Of a DNA stretch of 64,000 nt, positions 36,555 to 45,520 are shown piece after piece. Both the position numbers and the translations under genes were made by a program. The stretch's first letter is position 1; every line of letters begins with the position of its first letter. The stretch spans positions 1 through 64,000 of the forward strand of contig CAKTVQ010000006.1 in the NCBI GenBank assembly GCA_934630375.1, read 5' to 3'. The notes beneath the pieces were generated by a model. It worked only from the letters and a program-made list of their open reading frames with translations. It was not told the origin of the DNA and made no database searches. The DNA is from an uncultured Collinsella sp. (lineage in GTDB: Bacteria > Actinomycetota > Coriobacteriia > Coriobacteriales > Coriobacteriaceae).

Positions 36555-37598
36555 TTAGCGCTGGACGTAGGCGCGAACCAGCTCGTAGGTGTTGCGCACA
36601 CCGTCGATGTGGCTGCGCTCGTAGTTGTGGCTCGCGTACACGCCGGGGCCGATCAGACCATGGCGAATGTCGTAGCCGGCCGAGAGCGTGGCCTCGACGT
36701 CGGAGCCGTAGTGCGGGTACACATCGATGGCGTAATCGAGCTCCAGCTCGCGCGCGATGTTGGACAGCGTGGTTACCAGGTCGTAGTTGTACGGACCGCC
36801 CGAATCCTTGGCGCAAATCGAAACCATGCGCTCGGTGCAGCCCAGGTCGTCGCCCACGCAGCCCATGTCCACGCTGATCATCTCGCGCGTGTCGGCCGGC
36901 ACAAACGCACCGCCGTGGCCGACCTCCTCGTACACCGTAAAGAGCAGCGATACCTTGCGCGAAAGCGTCACCTCGCCGCCAACAACGGCGCGGGCCAAAC
37001 CCAGCAGAATCGACGCCGACAGCTTGTCGTCAAGGAAGCGACTCTTGATGTAGCCGCTCTCCGTCACCGTGGTGCGCGGATCCATAGCGATGATATCGCC
37101 GGTCTGAATACCCAGCTCGAGCACATCGTCCTTGCTGTCAACGTTCTCGTCGAGCAGGATTTCCATGTTCTTCTCGATGGTCTTGACCGGTTCATCGGCC
37201 ACGTGCGCCGAAGGCTCGGTATTGAGGACCACGCCCGTATACACATTGCCGTCACGCGTGTAGACGGTGCAGTTCTCGCCATCGGCCGTAGACCACTGGT
37301 GCCCACCGAGCGTCGTGGGGCGCAGGCGACCATTGTCCTTAATGGAGCGCACCATGGCGCCCAGGGTATCGACATGGCTCGCCAGTACGAGCGGCTCACC
37401 CTCGCCACCAAGCTCAACCAACACGTTGCCCTTATTGGAACGCTCGGGCCCAAACCCCATCTCGCGCAACGTTTCCATCAGATAATCAGTCGCCGCACGG
37501 GTATAGCCCGTAGGCGAAGCAATCGAGGTAAGCGCCTTCAACTGGTCAGTAATATAGGAGAGCGTCTCCTCTAGAGAAGCATCAACATTAGAAGCCAT
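36555..37598 (-). CDS. M42 family aminopeptidase
   Basis: A di-metal cytosolic aminopeptidase of the glutamyl/tetrahedral M42 group. Metal and catalytic residues are visible: H/D in LASHVDTLG, D in RFLDDK, EE in YEEVGHGG, D in SVDMG and H in YASHNYERSH. The length is 347. I chose the ATG at 37598 because GGAAGG precedes it; the ATG at 37604 directly abuts that site. The family trims peptides. Confidence 0.9.
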   Translation of the reverse strand: MASNVDASLEETLSYITDQLKALTSIASPTGYTRAATDYLMETLREMGFGPERSNKGNVLVELGGEGEPLVLASHVDTLGAMVRSIKDNGRLRPTTLGGHQWSTADGENCTVYTRDGNVYTGVVLNTEPSAHVADEPVKTIEKNMEILLDENVDSKDDVLELGIQTGDIIAMDPRTTVTESGYIKSRFLDDKLSASILLGLARAVVGGEVTLSRKVSLLFTVYEEVGHGGAFVPADTREMISVDMGCVGDDLGCTERMVSICAKDSGGPYNYDLVTTLSNIARELELDYAIDVYPHYGSDVEATLSAGYDIRHGLIGPGVYASHNYERSHIDGVRNTYELVRAYVQR

Positions 37599-37790
37599 AT
37601 GCATCCTTCCAAGTAAAACTAAGACCGAGTCCCGATTTTAACCGTTCTGCACGTGCAATGCCCCAGGAGCCGAACCGCCTCCAGACGTCCCCGCACCGGT
37701 TTTCTGCACGCGCACGGTTTACAATCCCAATCTTGCATAAATCCTATCGGTATCTGCATAGAAATGAGGCATCTTTTTGCTTCGTCTCAG

Positions 37791-38042
37791 GGTACCCCAC
37801 CTTAGACCGTGCAAAAAACGGAGTATTCAGCACCGTGGGCCCCAACGGCCCCATCACAACCGACATAACGACGTGGTTACAGCAGTGTTGCAGGCCGGCG
37901 CAAACCAAAAACGCGGCGACAGCCATCTCCGCCCATCGATAGCCCGCCCACAAGGACTGTCGATGGGCGCCGCGGGCCACTACGGCCCATTCACAACGTT
38001 ATGCATTTTTCAGAGCTTGCTGAATACTCCCAAAAATGCACG
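37791..38042. mobile_element. 235-bp inverted-repeat element, family C copy 1
   Basis: Terminal arms 37808-37828 and 38022-38042 are inverted copies (outer CGTGCA, inner GGAGTATTC, A/T run between). GGTACCCCA 17 bp outside the left arm, at 37791, is also conserved in copy 2. Copy 2 lies at 56216-56450 and has the same 235-bp length but a mostly unrelated interior. No transposase. It lies in the 611-bp gap between the M42 peptidase and the fucO terminator, which otherwise holds nothing I can name. Confidence 0.6.
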
Positions 38043-38116
38043 CTGGGAAGTGCACCACCTATCCGCAGCGGGCAGCATGCCTTGGTTTTGCCCATATCGG
38101 GGCATCGGCGCGGCAC

Positions 38117-38152
38117 AAAAAGCCCCCGCCGCACGAAGTGCGCAGCGGGGGC
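38117..38152 (-). terminator. intrinsic terminator after fucO
   Basis: On the minus strand GCCCCCGCTGCGCAC pairs with the GCGGCGGGGGC arm, followed by TTTTTG, 58 bp past the stop. Confidence 0.85.
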
Positions 38153-38209
38153 TTCCGACATGTCCGAGGACGATTGTGGGGCTAACGGGCAGGGGCCCGC
38201 CGAACCAAG

Positions 38210-39376
38210 TTAGGCAGCCGGGCAGATCTTCTTGAAGAGTTCGATGACGTCGTCGAGCGTCGCCTCGCGCGGGTTGCCCGGGAAGCAGGCGTCGGCCATG
38301 GCGTCCTTGGCCAGGATCTCGATCTCGTCAGCCTTCATGGCCTCGCAGACGTGCGGGATGTTCACGTCGGCGGAAAGCTGCTTGACGGCGGCGATGGCAG
38401 CGTCGGCGGCCTCGTCGGTGCTCATGCCCGTGGTGTCAACGCCCATGGCGACGGCGACCTTGGCCAGGCGCTCGGCGCAGACCGGCTTGTTGAACTCCAT
38501 GGCGATCGGCAGCAGCATGGCGCAAGCGACGCCGTGCGGGGTGTCGTAGTGAGCGGACAGGGTGTGAGCCATGGCGTGGTCGATGCCCAGGCCAACATTG
38601 GAGAAGCCCATGCCGGCGACATACTGACCAAGGGCCATGCCCTCACGGCCGGAGCCGGGCTGGCCGGACTTGGCCTCGGCAACGGAGTCGCGCAGGTTCT
38701 CGCTGATCAGCTTAATAGCCTCAAAGTGGAACATGTCGGAGAGCTCCCAGGCACCCTTGGTGGTATAGCCCTCGATGGCGTGGGTCAGGGCGTCCATACC
38801 GGTGGAGGCGGTGAGGCCGGCGGGCATGGAGGCCATCATGTCGGGGTCGACGACGGCGACCTCGGGTGCGTCGTTGGTGTCGACGCACACGAACTTGCGG
38901 ACCTTCTCGGGGTCGGTGATGACGTAGTTGATGGTCACCTCGGCGGCGGTACCGGCGGTCGTCGGCACGGCGATGGTGAACACGGCGTGGTTCTTGGTCG
39001 GAGCGACGCCCTCGAGGCTGCGGACATCGGCGAACTCGGGGTTGTTGATAATGATGCCGATAGCCTTAGCGGTGTCCATGGAGGAGCCGCCACCGATGGT
39101 CACGATAGCGTCAGCCTCGGCGGCCTTGAAGGCCTCGACGCCGTCCTTGACGTTCTGGATGGTGGGGTTGGGCTTAATCTCGGAGTAGAGGCTCCAAGCG
39201 ATGCCAGCGGCGTCGAGCTCGTCGGTCACCTTAGCGGTAACGCCAAACTTGACCAGGTCGGGGTCGGAGCAGACGAAGATCTTCTTGTAGCCGCGACGCT
39301 GGAGCTCGCCGGGGATCTCCTTGATGGCGCCGGAACCATGATAAGAGATGGTATTGAGAACGAAACGATTAGCCAT
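38210..39376 (-). CDS. fucO: iron-containing alcohol dehydrogenase, FucO-like
   Basis: Group III alcohol dehydrogenases reduce aldehydes with NADH; FucO reduces lactaldehyde to 1,2-propanediol. The 388-residue protein has TIGGGSSMDTAKAIG (NAD binding) and the metal ligands in GLGIDHAMAHTL and YDTPHGVAC, as in FucO. The substrate is an inference, as sister enzymes use other alcohols. ATG at 39376 follows GGAGG. A cre-like dyad lies about 100 bp upstream. Confidence 0.85.
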   Translation of the reverse strand: MANRFVLNTISYHGSGAIKEIPGELQRRGYKKIFVCSDPDLVKFGVTAKVTDELDAAGIAWSLYSEIKPNPTIQNVKDGVEAFKAAEADAIVTIGGGSSMDTAKAIGIIINNPEFADVRSLEGVAPTKNHAVFTIAVPTTAGTAAEVTINYVITDPEKVRKFVCVDTNDAPEVAVVDPDMMASMPAGLTASTGMDALTHAIEGYTTKGAWELSDMFHFEAIKLISENLRDSVAEAKSGQPGSGREGMALGQYVAGMGFSNVGLGIDHAMAHTLSAHYDTPHGVACAMLLPIAMEFNKPVCAERLAKVAVAMGVDTTGMSTDEAADAAIAAVKQLSADVNIPHVCEAMKADEIEILAKDAMADACFPGNPREATLDDVIELFKKICPAA

Positions 39377-39471
39377 TGATAGCCTCCTATCGTGTGCGGG
39401 GCACCCGTTACGCCCCGCGCTATATGTCCCATCCTAACGCTTTTGAAACAAAAAACGCGTGAGAACATCAA

Positions 39472-39495
39472 AGTTGTTAAAGCGTTTCAACAACT
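39472..39495. promoter_or_regulatory. cre/LacI-type operator candidate upstream of fucO
   Basis: The 24-bp palindrome AGTTGTT-N10-AACAACT has the central AAAGCGTTT found in cre and LacI-family sites. It is 96 bp upstream of the fucO ATG. It suggests control by a LacI-family regulator, such as a sugar-responsive one. None is encoded nearby. Confidence 0.5.
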
Positions 39496-39522
39496 GGTAT
39501 CGTCACCACCTGACCACTAAAC

Positions 39523-39551
39523 AAAAAAGGGACGGCCGAGATGACCGTCCC
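39523..39551 (-). terminator. intrinsic terminator after DUF1275 gene
   Basis: On the minus strand GGGACGGTCAT pairs with GGCCGTCCC, followed by TTTTTTG. A second, longer hairpin (39569-39599, ATCTGGCAAGGGG and its complement) sits between this and the stop of the gene at 39607. It lacks a T-run. Confidence 0.8.
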
Positions 39552-39606
39552 CTCCCCATTATCGATCTATCTGGCAAGGGGATTGCCCCCTTGCCAGATC
39601 CTGCCG

Positions 39607-40323
39607 CTATTTTTGGCAGGCGTCTTTCCAAGCCTCGGCCGCAACCTTCCAGCGAAAACGCAAGTCGCGCTCGCGGTCGATAAACATGATGGCAAACGCG
39701 ACAAACAACAGCACGCTCGCCACGACGATGGCGTGCAGGCCCATGCGCTCAATACACCAGTTGCCCAACACGGCGCCAAACACAAAGGTAAAGATCACGC
39801 CAAAGTACAGCAGGCCGTTTTCCAAAAAGCCGCGCTTGTGGGTGATGATGTAATCGTCCACGTTTTGCAGCGCGTTGCGCAAGTTGCCGATGCACATGGT
39901 CGTGGCGATGCCGTGACCGTGGATCTTGCGGAAGCTCTCGACTTGCATACCGCAAGCAAACGAAGTAAGGCAGTTGGCGAGCAGGTTGAAATCGCCGCCC
40001 GGGATAAAGCTCACGCCCAGCAAGATAACGGCTTCAAAAAACACCGTCACCTGGCGCCAGTGAATCACACTGCCAAACCGCTCGTGAACCAGGTCGGCAA
40101 GCATAATGCCCACGGCAAACGACACCACGGGGAAGAAATAGCGTCCCGCCAGCGCCCAGTTGCCCTCCGAGATGCTCACACCCACGAGCAGGATGTTACC
40201 CGTCTGAGCGTTTGCGAAAACATGGTCGCGCCCAATGTACGAATAAACGTCCATAAAGCCACCGGCGAGCGCCAAGATGATGCCCAGCTCAATAGACTCC
40301 GATATCTGTTTGGCACGCTGCAT
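39607..40323 (-). CDS. DUF1275 (YoaK family) membrane protein
   Basis: A 238-residue integral membrane protein with about six hydrophobic segments. The family marks are GGFMDVYSYIGRDHVFANAQTGNILLVG at the N-terminus and IGNLRNAL in the middle. YoaK-family proteins are widespread and poorly understood membrane proteins. ATG at 40323 has AAGGAGG about 10 bp upstream; the longer frame to 40572 is not supported. Confidence 0.85.
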   Translation of the reverse strand: MQRAKQISESIELGIILALAGGFMDVYSYIGRDHVFANAQTGNILLVGVSISEGNWALAGRYFFPVVSFAVGIMLADLVHERFGSVIHWRQVTVFFEAVILLGVSFIPGGDFNLLANCLTSFACGMQVESFRKIHGHGIATTMCIGNLRNALQNVDDYIITHKRGFLENGLLYFGVIFTFVFGAVLGNWCIERMGLHAIVVASVLLFVAFAIMFIDRERDLRFRWKVAAEAWKDACQK

Positions 40324-40520
40324 CGTCGTGCATCCTCCTTGTTGACGACCCTCTCGTGCGTTGGCGGACATATAGCCGCCGTTCATACTGTAACCCATTG
40401 ACAACATGGCGTGCGCGCGAGACGAACCCTTCAGCACGGGGGTACACAGTCTGGAAACAAACGGCGGGCGCGGCGCCGACACCCGCATCGACGCGCCGAT
40501 CCGCCAGCTCATGTACTCCA

Positions 40521-40560
40521 CCAGTCTTTTTAGCCCCGTCCCAAAAAGACTGGTTACAAT
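40521..40560 (+). promoter_or_regulatory. perfect inverted repeat abutting a -10 before ygiQ
   Basis: CCAGTCTTTTT (40521-40531) and its exact complement (40543-40553) flank an 11-bp spacer. TACAAT (40555-40560), a good -10, begins one base after the repeat. The repeat covers the -35 region, where no consensus hexamer is visible, so it may be a regulator site. The GTG start is 32 bp downstream. Confidence 0.45.
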
Positions 40561-40591
40561 TACGTGCAGCATACAAACACCGGGAGGGATC

Positions 40592-42727
40592 GTGGCAAAA
40601 AAGCCTCAGCACGCTCAGAACAACCAGCGCAGTCAGCAGGGCAAACAGGGCCAGCAGCAAAAGCGCGGCGGTAAGGCGCAGGGTGGGCACACCACTCATG
40701 CTCCAGCAGCGCCCTCACGCCCCTGGCGTCCGAGCCGCGACAAGTTCCTCCCCGTCAGCCGCGCCGACATGGATGCACGTGGCTGGGACCAGTGCGACTT
40801 TGTCTACATCTGCGGCGATGCCTACGTGGACCATCCGAGCTTTGGCATGGCCATCATCAGCCGCGTACTCGATGCGCATGGCTACAAGGTGGGTATCATC
40901 TGCCAGCCCGACTGGACCGACCCCGCCAGCATCACGGTGCTCGGCGAGCCTCGCCTGGGCTTTCTCGTCAGTGCCGGCAACATGGACTCCATGGTCAACC
41001 ACTATTCGGTGACCAAGCACCGCCGCCACTCCGACGCCTACACCCCCGGTGGCGAGGAGGGGCACCGCCCCAATCGTGCCGTCACGGTCTACGGCAACCT
41101 CATCCGCCAGACGTTCAAGGACGCTCCCATCATCATCGGCGGCATCGAGGCAAGCCTGCGCCGCCTGGCCCACTACGACTACTGGCAGGACAAGCTCAAG
41201 CGCTCGGTACTGCTCGACTCGGGCGCCGACATCCTCATCTACGGCATGGGCGAGCATGCGATCGTCGAGATCGCCGACGCGCTCGATGCCGGACTGCCTG
41301 TCGATCAGATCACCTACGTCAACGGTACCGTCTACCGCACGGGTTCGCTCGACGAGGTCTACGACTACGACCTGCTGCCCAGCTGGGACGACCTTGCCGC
41401 CGATAAGCTCAACTACGCGCGCAGTTTTAATGTGCAGCAGCAGAACATGGACCCCATCACCGGGCATCGTCTGGTAGAGCCCTACCCCAACAGCGTCTAT
41501 GTGGTGCAGAACCCGCCGTCGGCAACACTCACCACAGACGAGATGGACGAGGTTGCCGAACTCCCCTACGCACGCGATTGGCATCCCGACTACGACGCGG
41601 CAGGCGGCGTACCGGCGTTTTCCGAGATCAAGTTTTCCATCAGCTCCAACCGCGGATGCTTTGGCGAGTGCTCGTTTTGCGCGCTCACCTTCCACCAGGG
41701 CCGCGTGCTGCAGATGCGCAGCCACGACTCGATCATGCGCGAGGCCGAGCTGCTCACGCGCGACCCCGAGTTTAAGGGCTACATCAACGACGTGGGCGGA
41801 CCGACGGCTAACTTTAGCCGCCCTGCCTGCGACAAACAGCTCAAGCACGGCGTGTGCAAGAACAAGCGCTGCCTGTGGCCGAGTGTGTGCAAGAACATGG
41901 TGGTCGACGAGAGCGGCTACACGCAGCTGTTGCGCGACCTGCGCCAGCTGCCGGGCGTCAAGAAGGTCTTCGTCCGCAGCGGCATCCGCTTTGACTACAC
42001 CATGGCCGACGCCTCGGACGAGTTTTTGCGCGAGCTGTTGGAGCACCATGTCTCGGGCCAGCTACGCGTAGCGCCCGAGCACGTGAGCGACGCGGTGCTG
42101 TCCGTGATGGGCAAGCCGAGCCGCGCCGTCTACGACGCGTTCTGCCGTAAATTTGAACGCCTGAACCGTGAATACGGACTCAAGCAGTACGTAGTGCCGT
42201 ATCTGATCTCGAGCCACCCCGGCTCGACGATGAAGGAAGCCGTGGACCTGGCCGAGGCCGTACGCGACATGGGTTATATGCCCGAGCAGGTGCAGGACTT
42301 CTACCCCACACCGTCCACCATGTCGACCTGCATGTACTACACCGGCGTAGATCCGCGTACCATGCAGCCGATCTACGTGGCGCGTGACCCGCACGAGAAG
42401 GCCATGCAGCGTGCGCTCATCCAGTATCGCAAACCCGAGAACTACAAGCTGGTACGCGAGGCGCTGGAAAAGGCCGGCCGCCGCGATCTGATTGGCTACA
42501 CCAAGCATTGTCTGATCCGCCCCGTGCCGCCGCGCCCGGGCGAGACGACTGCTGGCGGTGGGCATGGCACCGGCAAGAAGGGCGGCAAGGCCCACGGTGG
42601 TGCTGGCAGCAAGGGGCCTAAAGGCAGCAAGGGGCACGGCGGCATGTCGCGCGCGCAAAACACTGCCGGGCGCAACCGTGCAGCGCAGGGACGCCAGGGC
42701 GCCAACGGAGGCGGGCGTCGCAACTAG
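40592..42727 (+). CDS. YgiQ family radical SAM protein
   Basis: The 711-residue protein has an N-terminal basic Gln-rich tail, a YgiQ N-terminal domain, the radical SAM cluster motif CFGECSFCAL (CxxxCxxC) and a C-terminal basic, Gly/Lys-rich tail. The reaction of the family is not established. The start is a GTG at 40592 preceded by GGGAGG. The last four bases overlap the convergent CPBP gene. Confidence 0.88.
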   Translation: MAKKPQHAQNNQRSQQGKQGQQQKRGGKAQGGHTTHAPAAPSRPWRPSRDKFLPVSRADMDARGWDQCDFVYICGDAYVDHPSFGMAIISRVLDAHGYKVGIICQPDWTDPASITVLGEPRLGFLVSAGNMDSMVNHYSVTKHRRHSDAYTPGGEEGHRPNRAVTVYGNLIRQTFKDAPIIIGGIEASLRRLAHYDYWQDKLKRSVLLDSGADILIYGMGEHAIVEIADALDAGLPVDQITYVNGTVYRTGSLDEVYDYDLLPSWDDLAADKLNYARSFNVQQQNMDPITGHRLVEPYPNSVYVVQNPPSATLTTDEMDEVAELPYARDWHPDYDAAGGVPAFSEIKFSISSNRGCFGECSFCALTFHQGRVLQMRSHDSIMREAELLTRDPEFKGYINDVGGPTANFSRPACDKQLKHGVCKNKRCLWPSVCKNMVVDESGYTQLLRDLRQLPGVKKVFVRSGIRFDYTMADASDEFLRELLEHHVSGQLRVAPEHVSDAVLSVMGKPSRAVYDAFCRKFERLNREYGLKQYVVPYLISSHPGSTMKEAVDLAEAVRDMGYMPEQVQDFYPTPSTMSTCMYYTGVDPRTMQPIYVARDPHEKAMQRALIQYRKPENYKLVREALEKAGRRDLIGYTKHCLIRPVPPRPGETTAGGGHGTGKKGGKAHGGAGSKGPKGSKGHGGMSRAQNTAGRNRAAQGRQGANGGGRRN

Positions 42728-43635
42728 GGCAGCGGTGCGCTCGCTGCGTCCATCCCACACGCGTGGCGCAGCGAGCGCATTGCCTCAACGAGGATGGCGC
42801 TGGCGATAGCGATCGTAATTGCCACATCGAGCGGCGTGTTCACAAACCAGAGCAACGTCATGAGATACGACCCGGCATTAAAGGCAAAGTGCAGCAGGAT
42901 CGTGTAGCGGAGTTTTCCGGTGGTCACGAGCACCCAGCCAAAGATGAGGCCGGCGGCACCTGCATAGCAGCCCTGCACCCAGTTCATGTGCATAAAACCG
43001 AAGATCGCCGCCTGCAACACGACCGCCGCGGCGATACCCCAGGTACTCGGGGCCGCCCAGGGCACCATGGCGCCGTCTTGTGCCCGCGTGCGACGCAAGC
43101 GCTTCCAAAGTGGGCGGCACTGCGGGTTAAACGCTCGGAGCGAAAACTCAAAAATAATGCCGCGCACCAGCAGCTCTTCACAAAATGGGGCACCGAGCAC
43201 CGTAGTCAGGACGGCAAGAAGGTTGGTATCGCCCATGCCTGTTTCCTCGACGAGCTCGCTATAGTCTGCCGCAACCTCGGGCAGCAGCGACAGCACGCCA
43301 TCGCATAGGTAGCTAATGACCACCTGCATGGATAGGCCGATCACAACAACGCATGCGATGCGCTTCCATGCAGCATTTGCTCCCCCGCCGAGCGGGCGCT
43401 CACTTTGCCGACGCGCCATGAAGGAGCGGGGCCACAGATAGCGCCACCACAGCAGCGCCATCAAAAACGACGCCGTCTGAGCGGCGGCCTGAAACCATTG
43501 AATATCGAGGTTGTCGATCGGATAGCCCGTCAGCACCGACACGGCATCGAGAACAGAAAACAGAACCACGCTCAGGGCAATATCTGCCGCGACAACGCCA
43601 AAACAGACAAGCGCCCACGCTATCGCATTGAGCAT
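42724..43635 (-). CDS. CPBP family intramembrane metalloprotease
   Basis: The 303-residue polytopic membrane protein has the CPBP (Rce1/Abi) motifs: EELLVRG, FGFMHMNW and HFAFNA. Bacterial members process prenylated or peptide substrates, and some serve bacteriocin immunity. The substrate here is unknown. GAGGAGG precedes the ATG at 43635. Its end overlaps the convergent ygiQ by 4 bp. Confidence 0.87.
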   Translation of the reverse strand: MLNAIAWALVCFGVVAADIALSVVLFSVLDAVSVLTGYPIDNLDIQWFQAAAQTASFLMALLWWRYLWPRSFMARRQSERPLGGGANAAWKRIACVVVIGLSMQVVISYLCDGVLSLLPEVAADYSELVEETGMGDTNLLAVLTTVLGAPFCEELLVRGIIFEFSLRAFNPQCRPLWKRLRRTRAQDGAMVPWAAPSTWGIAAAVVLQAAIFGFMHMNWVQGCYAGAAGLIFGWVLVTTGKLRYTILLHFAFNAGSYLMTLLWFVNTPLDVAITIAIASAILVEAMRSLRHACGMDAASAPLP

Positions 43636-43656
43636 GCCAACCTCCTCAAAACCCGG

Positions 43657-43720
43657 CACTTGGGGACGTTCCTTAACTGCCGGCAGAAAAGGACGTCCCC
43701 AAGCGCCGGCAGTTTGGGAC
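43657..43720. repeat. dispersed repeat family D, copy 1
   Basis: CACTTGGGGACGTTCCTT and AAAGGACGTCCCCAAG are inverted halves (43657-43697), with CTGCCGGCAG in the loop. The GCCGGCAG motif recurs just beyond. The related copy at 55177-55224 has the same halves as direct repeats. It separates the antitoxin gene from the CPBP gene. Confidence 0.65.
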
Positions 43721-43722
43721 AG

Positions 43723-43926
43723 TCATTGTTGATGAGAATCGGGCGCAGTGCCAAAAGCCCCGCTCGGCGAGATGTCGAACGGGAAGGTGCCGCAGCGATT
43801 GAACGCGGCGATAAACATGCGGATGGCGTTGGACGGCGTGGTGCCCACGAGCTGGGTTGCCGCCGCGAAGGCCGCCTTTTCCTCGGGCAAGACCTTCGCG
43901 ACAACCGGGGTCATGTGTTCTGCCAT
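43723..43926 (-). CDS. orphan RelB/DinJ-type antitoxin
   Basis: A 67-residue protein with the RelB/DinJ ribbon-helix-helix (VVAKVLPEEKAAFAAATQLVGTTPSNAIRMFIAAF). DinJ-type proteins repress their operon and block a YafQ/RelE RNase. Usually a toxin gene follows, but here only the repeat D and the CPBP gene do. AAGGAAG precedes the ATG at 43926. The C-terminus looks atypical for the family and may be rearranged. Confidence 0.75.
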   Translation of the reverse strand: MAEHMTPVVAKVLPEEKAAFAAATQLVGTTPSNAIRMFIAAFNRCGTFPFDISPSGAFGTAPDSHQQ

Positions 43927-44040
43927 GGCGCTTCCTTTTTGAAACGACGGTGGTGCGGATAGATGCGGGCCACGCGGCTGGGCGACGGGCTGTGAAGGCA
44001 ACCCGATTGGCCCGCATCTGGAGTTTGTTTCTACGGCGTT

Positions 44041-44069
44041 GGTATTACTTGGTATTCCTAAGTATTACC
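44041..44069. promoter_or_regulatory. possible antitoxin operator
   Basis: GGTATT is repeated at 44041 and 44051. From 44051 the sequence runs GGTATTCCTAAGTATTACC, an imperfect dyad. It is about 115 bp upstream of the DinJ-type ATG in a low-GC patch of the 214-bp gap. RelB-type proteins often bind such short dyads. Confidence 0.35.
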
Positions 44070-44140
44070 CCGCAGATAGAATACCACACCCGCCCCATGG
44101 GGACGGAGAAAAACGGATTATTATGTTGCTGAGTTAGTAC

Positions 44141-45517
44141 TTAGAGCGTGATGATATCCGAGATATCGAGGGACTGAGCGTCGGCGACATCGTGCGTGGC
44201 AAGCAGCAGCATGCGGCCGTCGAGCAAGTCGAGCACGACCTCGGCGCATGCGTCGCGCGCAGCGGTATCGAGGCCGGTAAAGGGCTCGTCCAGAATCACC
44301 GCGCCGCCGGGGCACAGCAGGACTCGGGCGATCTCAACACGGCGGCGCTGTCCACCCGAAAGCTCGGCAACGCAAGCATTCACGTCGACCCCCGGCACCA
44401 GCAGGCGCAGCAAGGCCGCAGCACTCGAAGCATCCACGCGCGCATCGGCGCACACCAGCACGTTATCCAGCGCCGAGGCGGACTCGACCAAGCGCGCATC
44501 CTGAAACACCATCGAGCACGGTGCGCACTCCCCCGCCGCCAGCGCGAGCAGCGTCGTCTTGCCAGCACCCGAAGCGCCCATCACGCAAATACGCCCGCCC
44601 GCAGGCACGTTGAGCACCAGACCGTCCAGCGCCGGCGCCCAGGGCGCGCAATCGTCCACGGCAAGCGCAAACTCCGCCGCACCGCCATCGCCCGCAGCAC
44701 CAGCACGCCGACGCAGCCCATGCCCATGCGTCCGCACGGCCGCGCGCCACGCCACGGGCCCCGAAGCCCGCAGCAACCACACCAGCACGCGCTCACACGC
44801 CCACGAAGCGGCAACGACCAGCACGGTCCACGCCAGCAGGTCAGCCGTCTCAATCAAAAGTTTTGCCTGATAAATGCACTCGCCCACAGTGCCCACCGCC
44901 ATGCCGATAAGCTCGGCCGCCACGCCGGCCTTCCAGCCCATACCAATCACGGCCCGGGCGCACGAAAGCACAAACGGCAGCACCTCGCGCCAGGTATGGG
45001 CGCAAAACAGACGCCAGCCCCGCACGCCATGCATGCGGAACATCTGCTCCAGCGGCTTATTCACCTGCGACAGGCCCTCAGCCAGCGAAAAATACACGCC
45101 CGGCAGCGCCATCAAAAACACCGCGGCGATACTCACGCGCGCCGACCCCAGCCAAATGAGCAACAGGACCACCACGCAGGCAACCGGCGTTGCCTTCACA
45201 AACGACAGCGCCGGCGCCACCAGGCGCGCAAAAGCCCGCGAGCGTGACGAAACCCCGGCCAGCACGCCGCCGCATACCGCGGCAAGCGCCAACCCGCCCA
45301 GAATCCGCGCGCCCGAGCCCGCCAAAATCGCCCACGTGCCGGCATCGCACACCAGTCGCAGCAACGCCACCACAACGGCACCCGGCCCCGGCAAGATCAA
45401 CGGCTGGGCCACCAGCGCCGCTACCAGCATCCACGCGGCAAGCCAAAAGGCGGCGACGGCACCTACTGCCGCCACCGCCTTCATACGCTCTGTCATTTGT
45501 CGAGCAAACACACGCAC
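44141..45517 (-). CDS. ABC transporter, permease fused to ATPase
   Basis: The 458-residue protein joins two modules normally made separately. The N-terminal half (about 15-240) has about six hydrophobic segments like the SsuC/TauC permease. The C-terminal half is an ABC ATPase: Walker A GASGAGKTT, signature LSGGQRRR, Walker B VILDEPF. The start is a GTG at 45517, three bases after the binding-protein stop, with GGAG inside the upstream coding end. It is the last gene of the hydrogenase operon. Confidence 0.85.
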   Translation of the reverse strand: MRVFARQMTERMKAVAAVGAVAAFWLAAWMLVAALVAQPLILPGPGAVVVALLRLVCDAGTWAILAGSGARILGGLALAAVCGGVLAGVSSRSRAFARLVAPALSFVKATPVACVVVLLLIWLGSARVSIAAVFLMALPGVYFSLAEGLSQVNKPLEQMFRMHGVRGWRLFCAHTWREVLPFVLSCARAVIGMGWKAGVAAELIGMAVGTVGECIYQAKLLIETADLLAWTVLVVAASWACERVLVWLLRASGPVAWRAAVRTHGHGLRRRAGAAGDGGAAEFALAVDDCAPWAPALDGLVLNVPAGGRICVMGASGAGKTTLLALAAGECAPCSMVFQDARLVESASALDNVLVCADARVDASSAAALLRLLVPGVDVNACVAELSGGQRRRVEIARVLLCPGGAVILDEPFTGLDTAARDACAEVVLDLLDGRMLLLATHDVADAQSLDISDIITL

Positions 45518-45520
45518 GGG

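Noticed and set aside
37744-37980. A small minus-strand frame in element C copy 1
   Set aside because: It shares a peptide block with a frame in copy 2 only because the DNA repeat is shared; the rest is unrelated.
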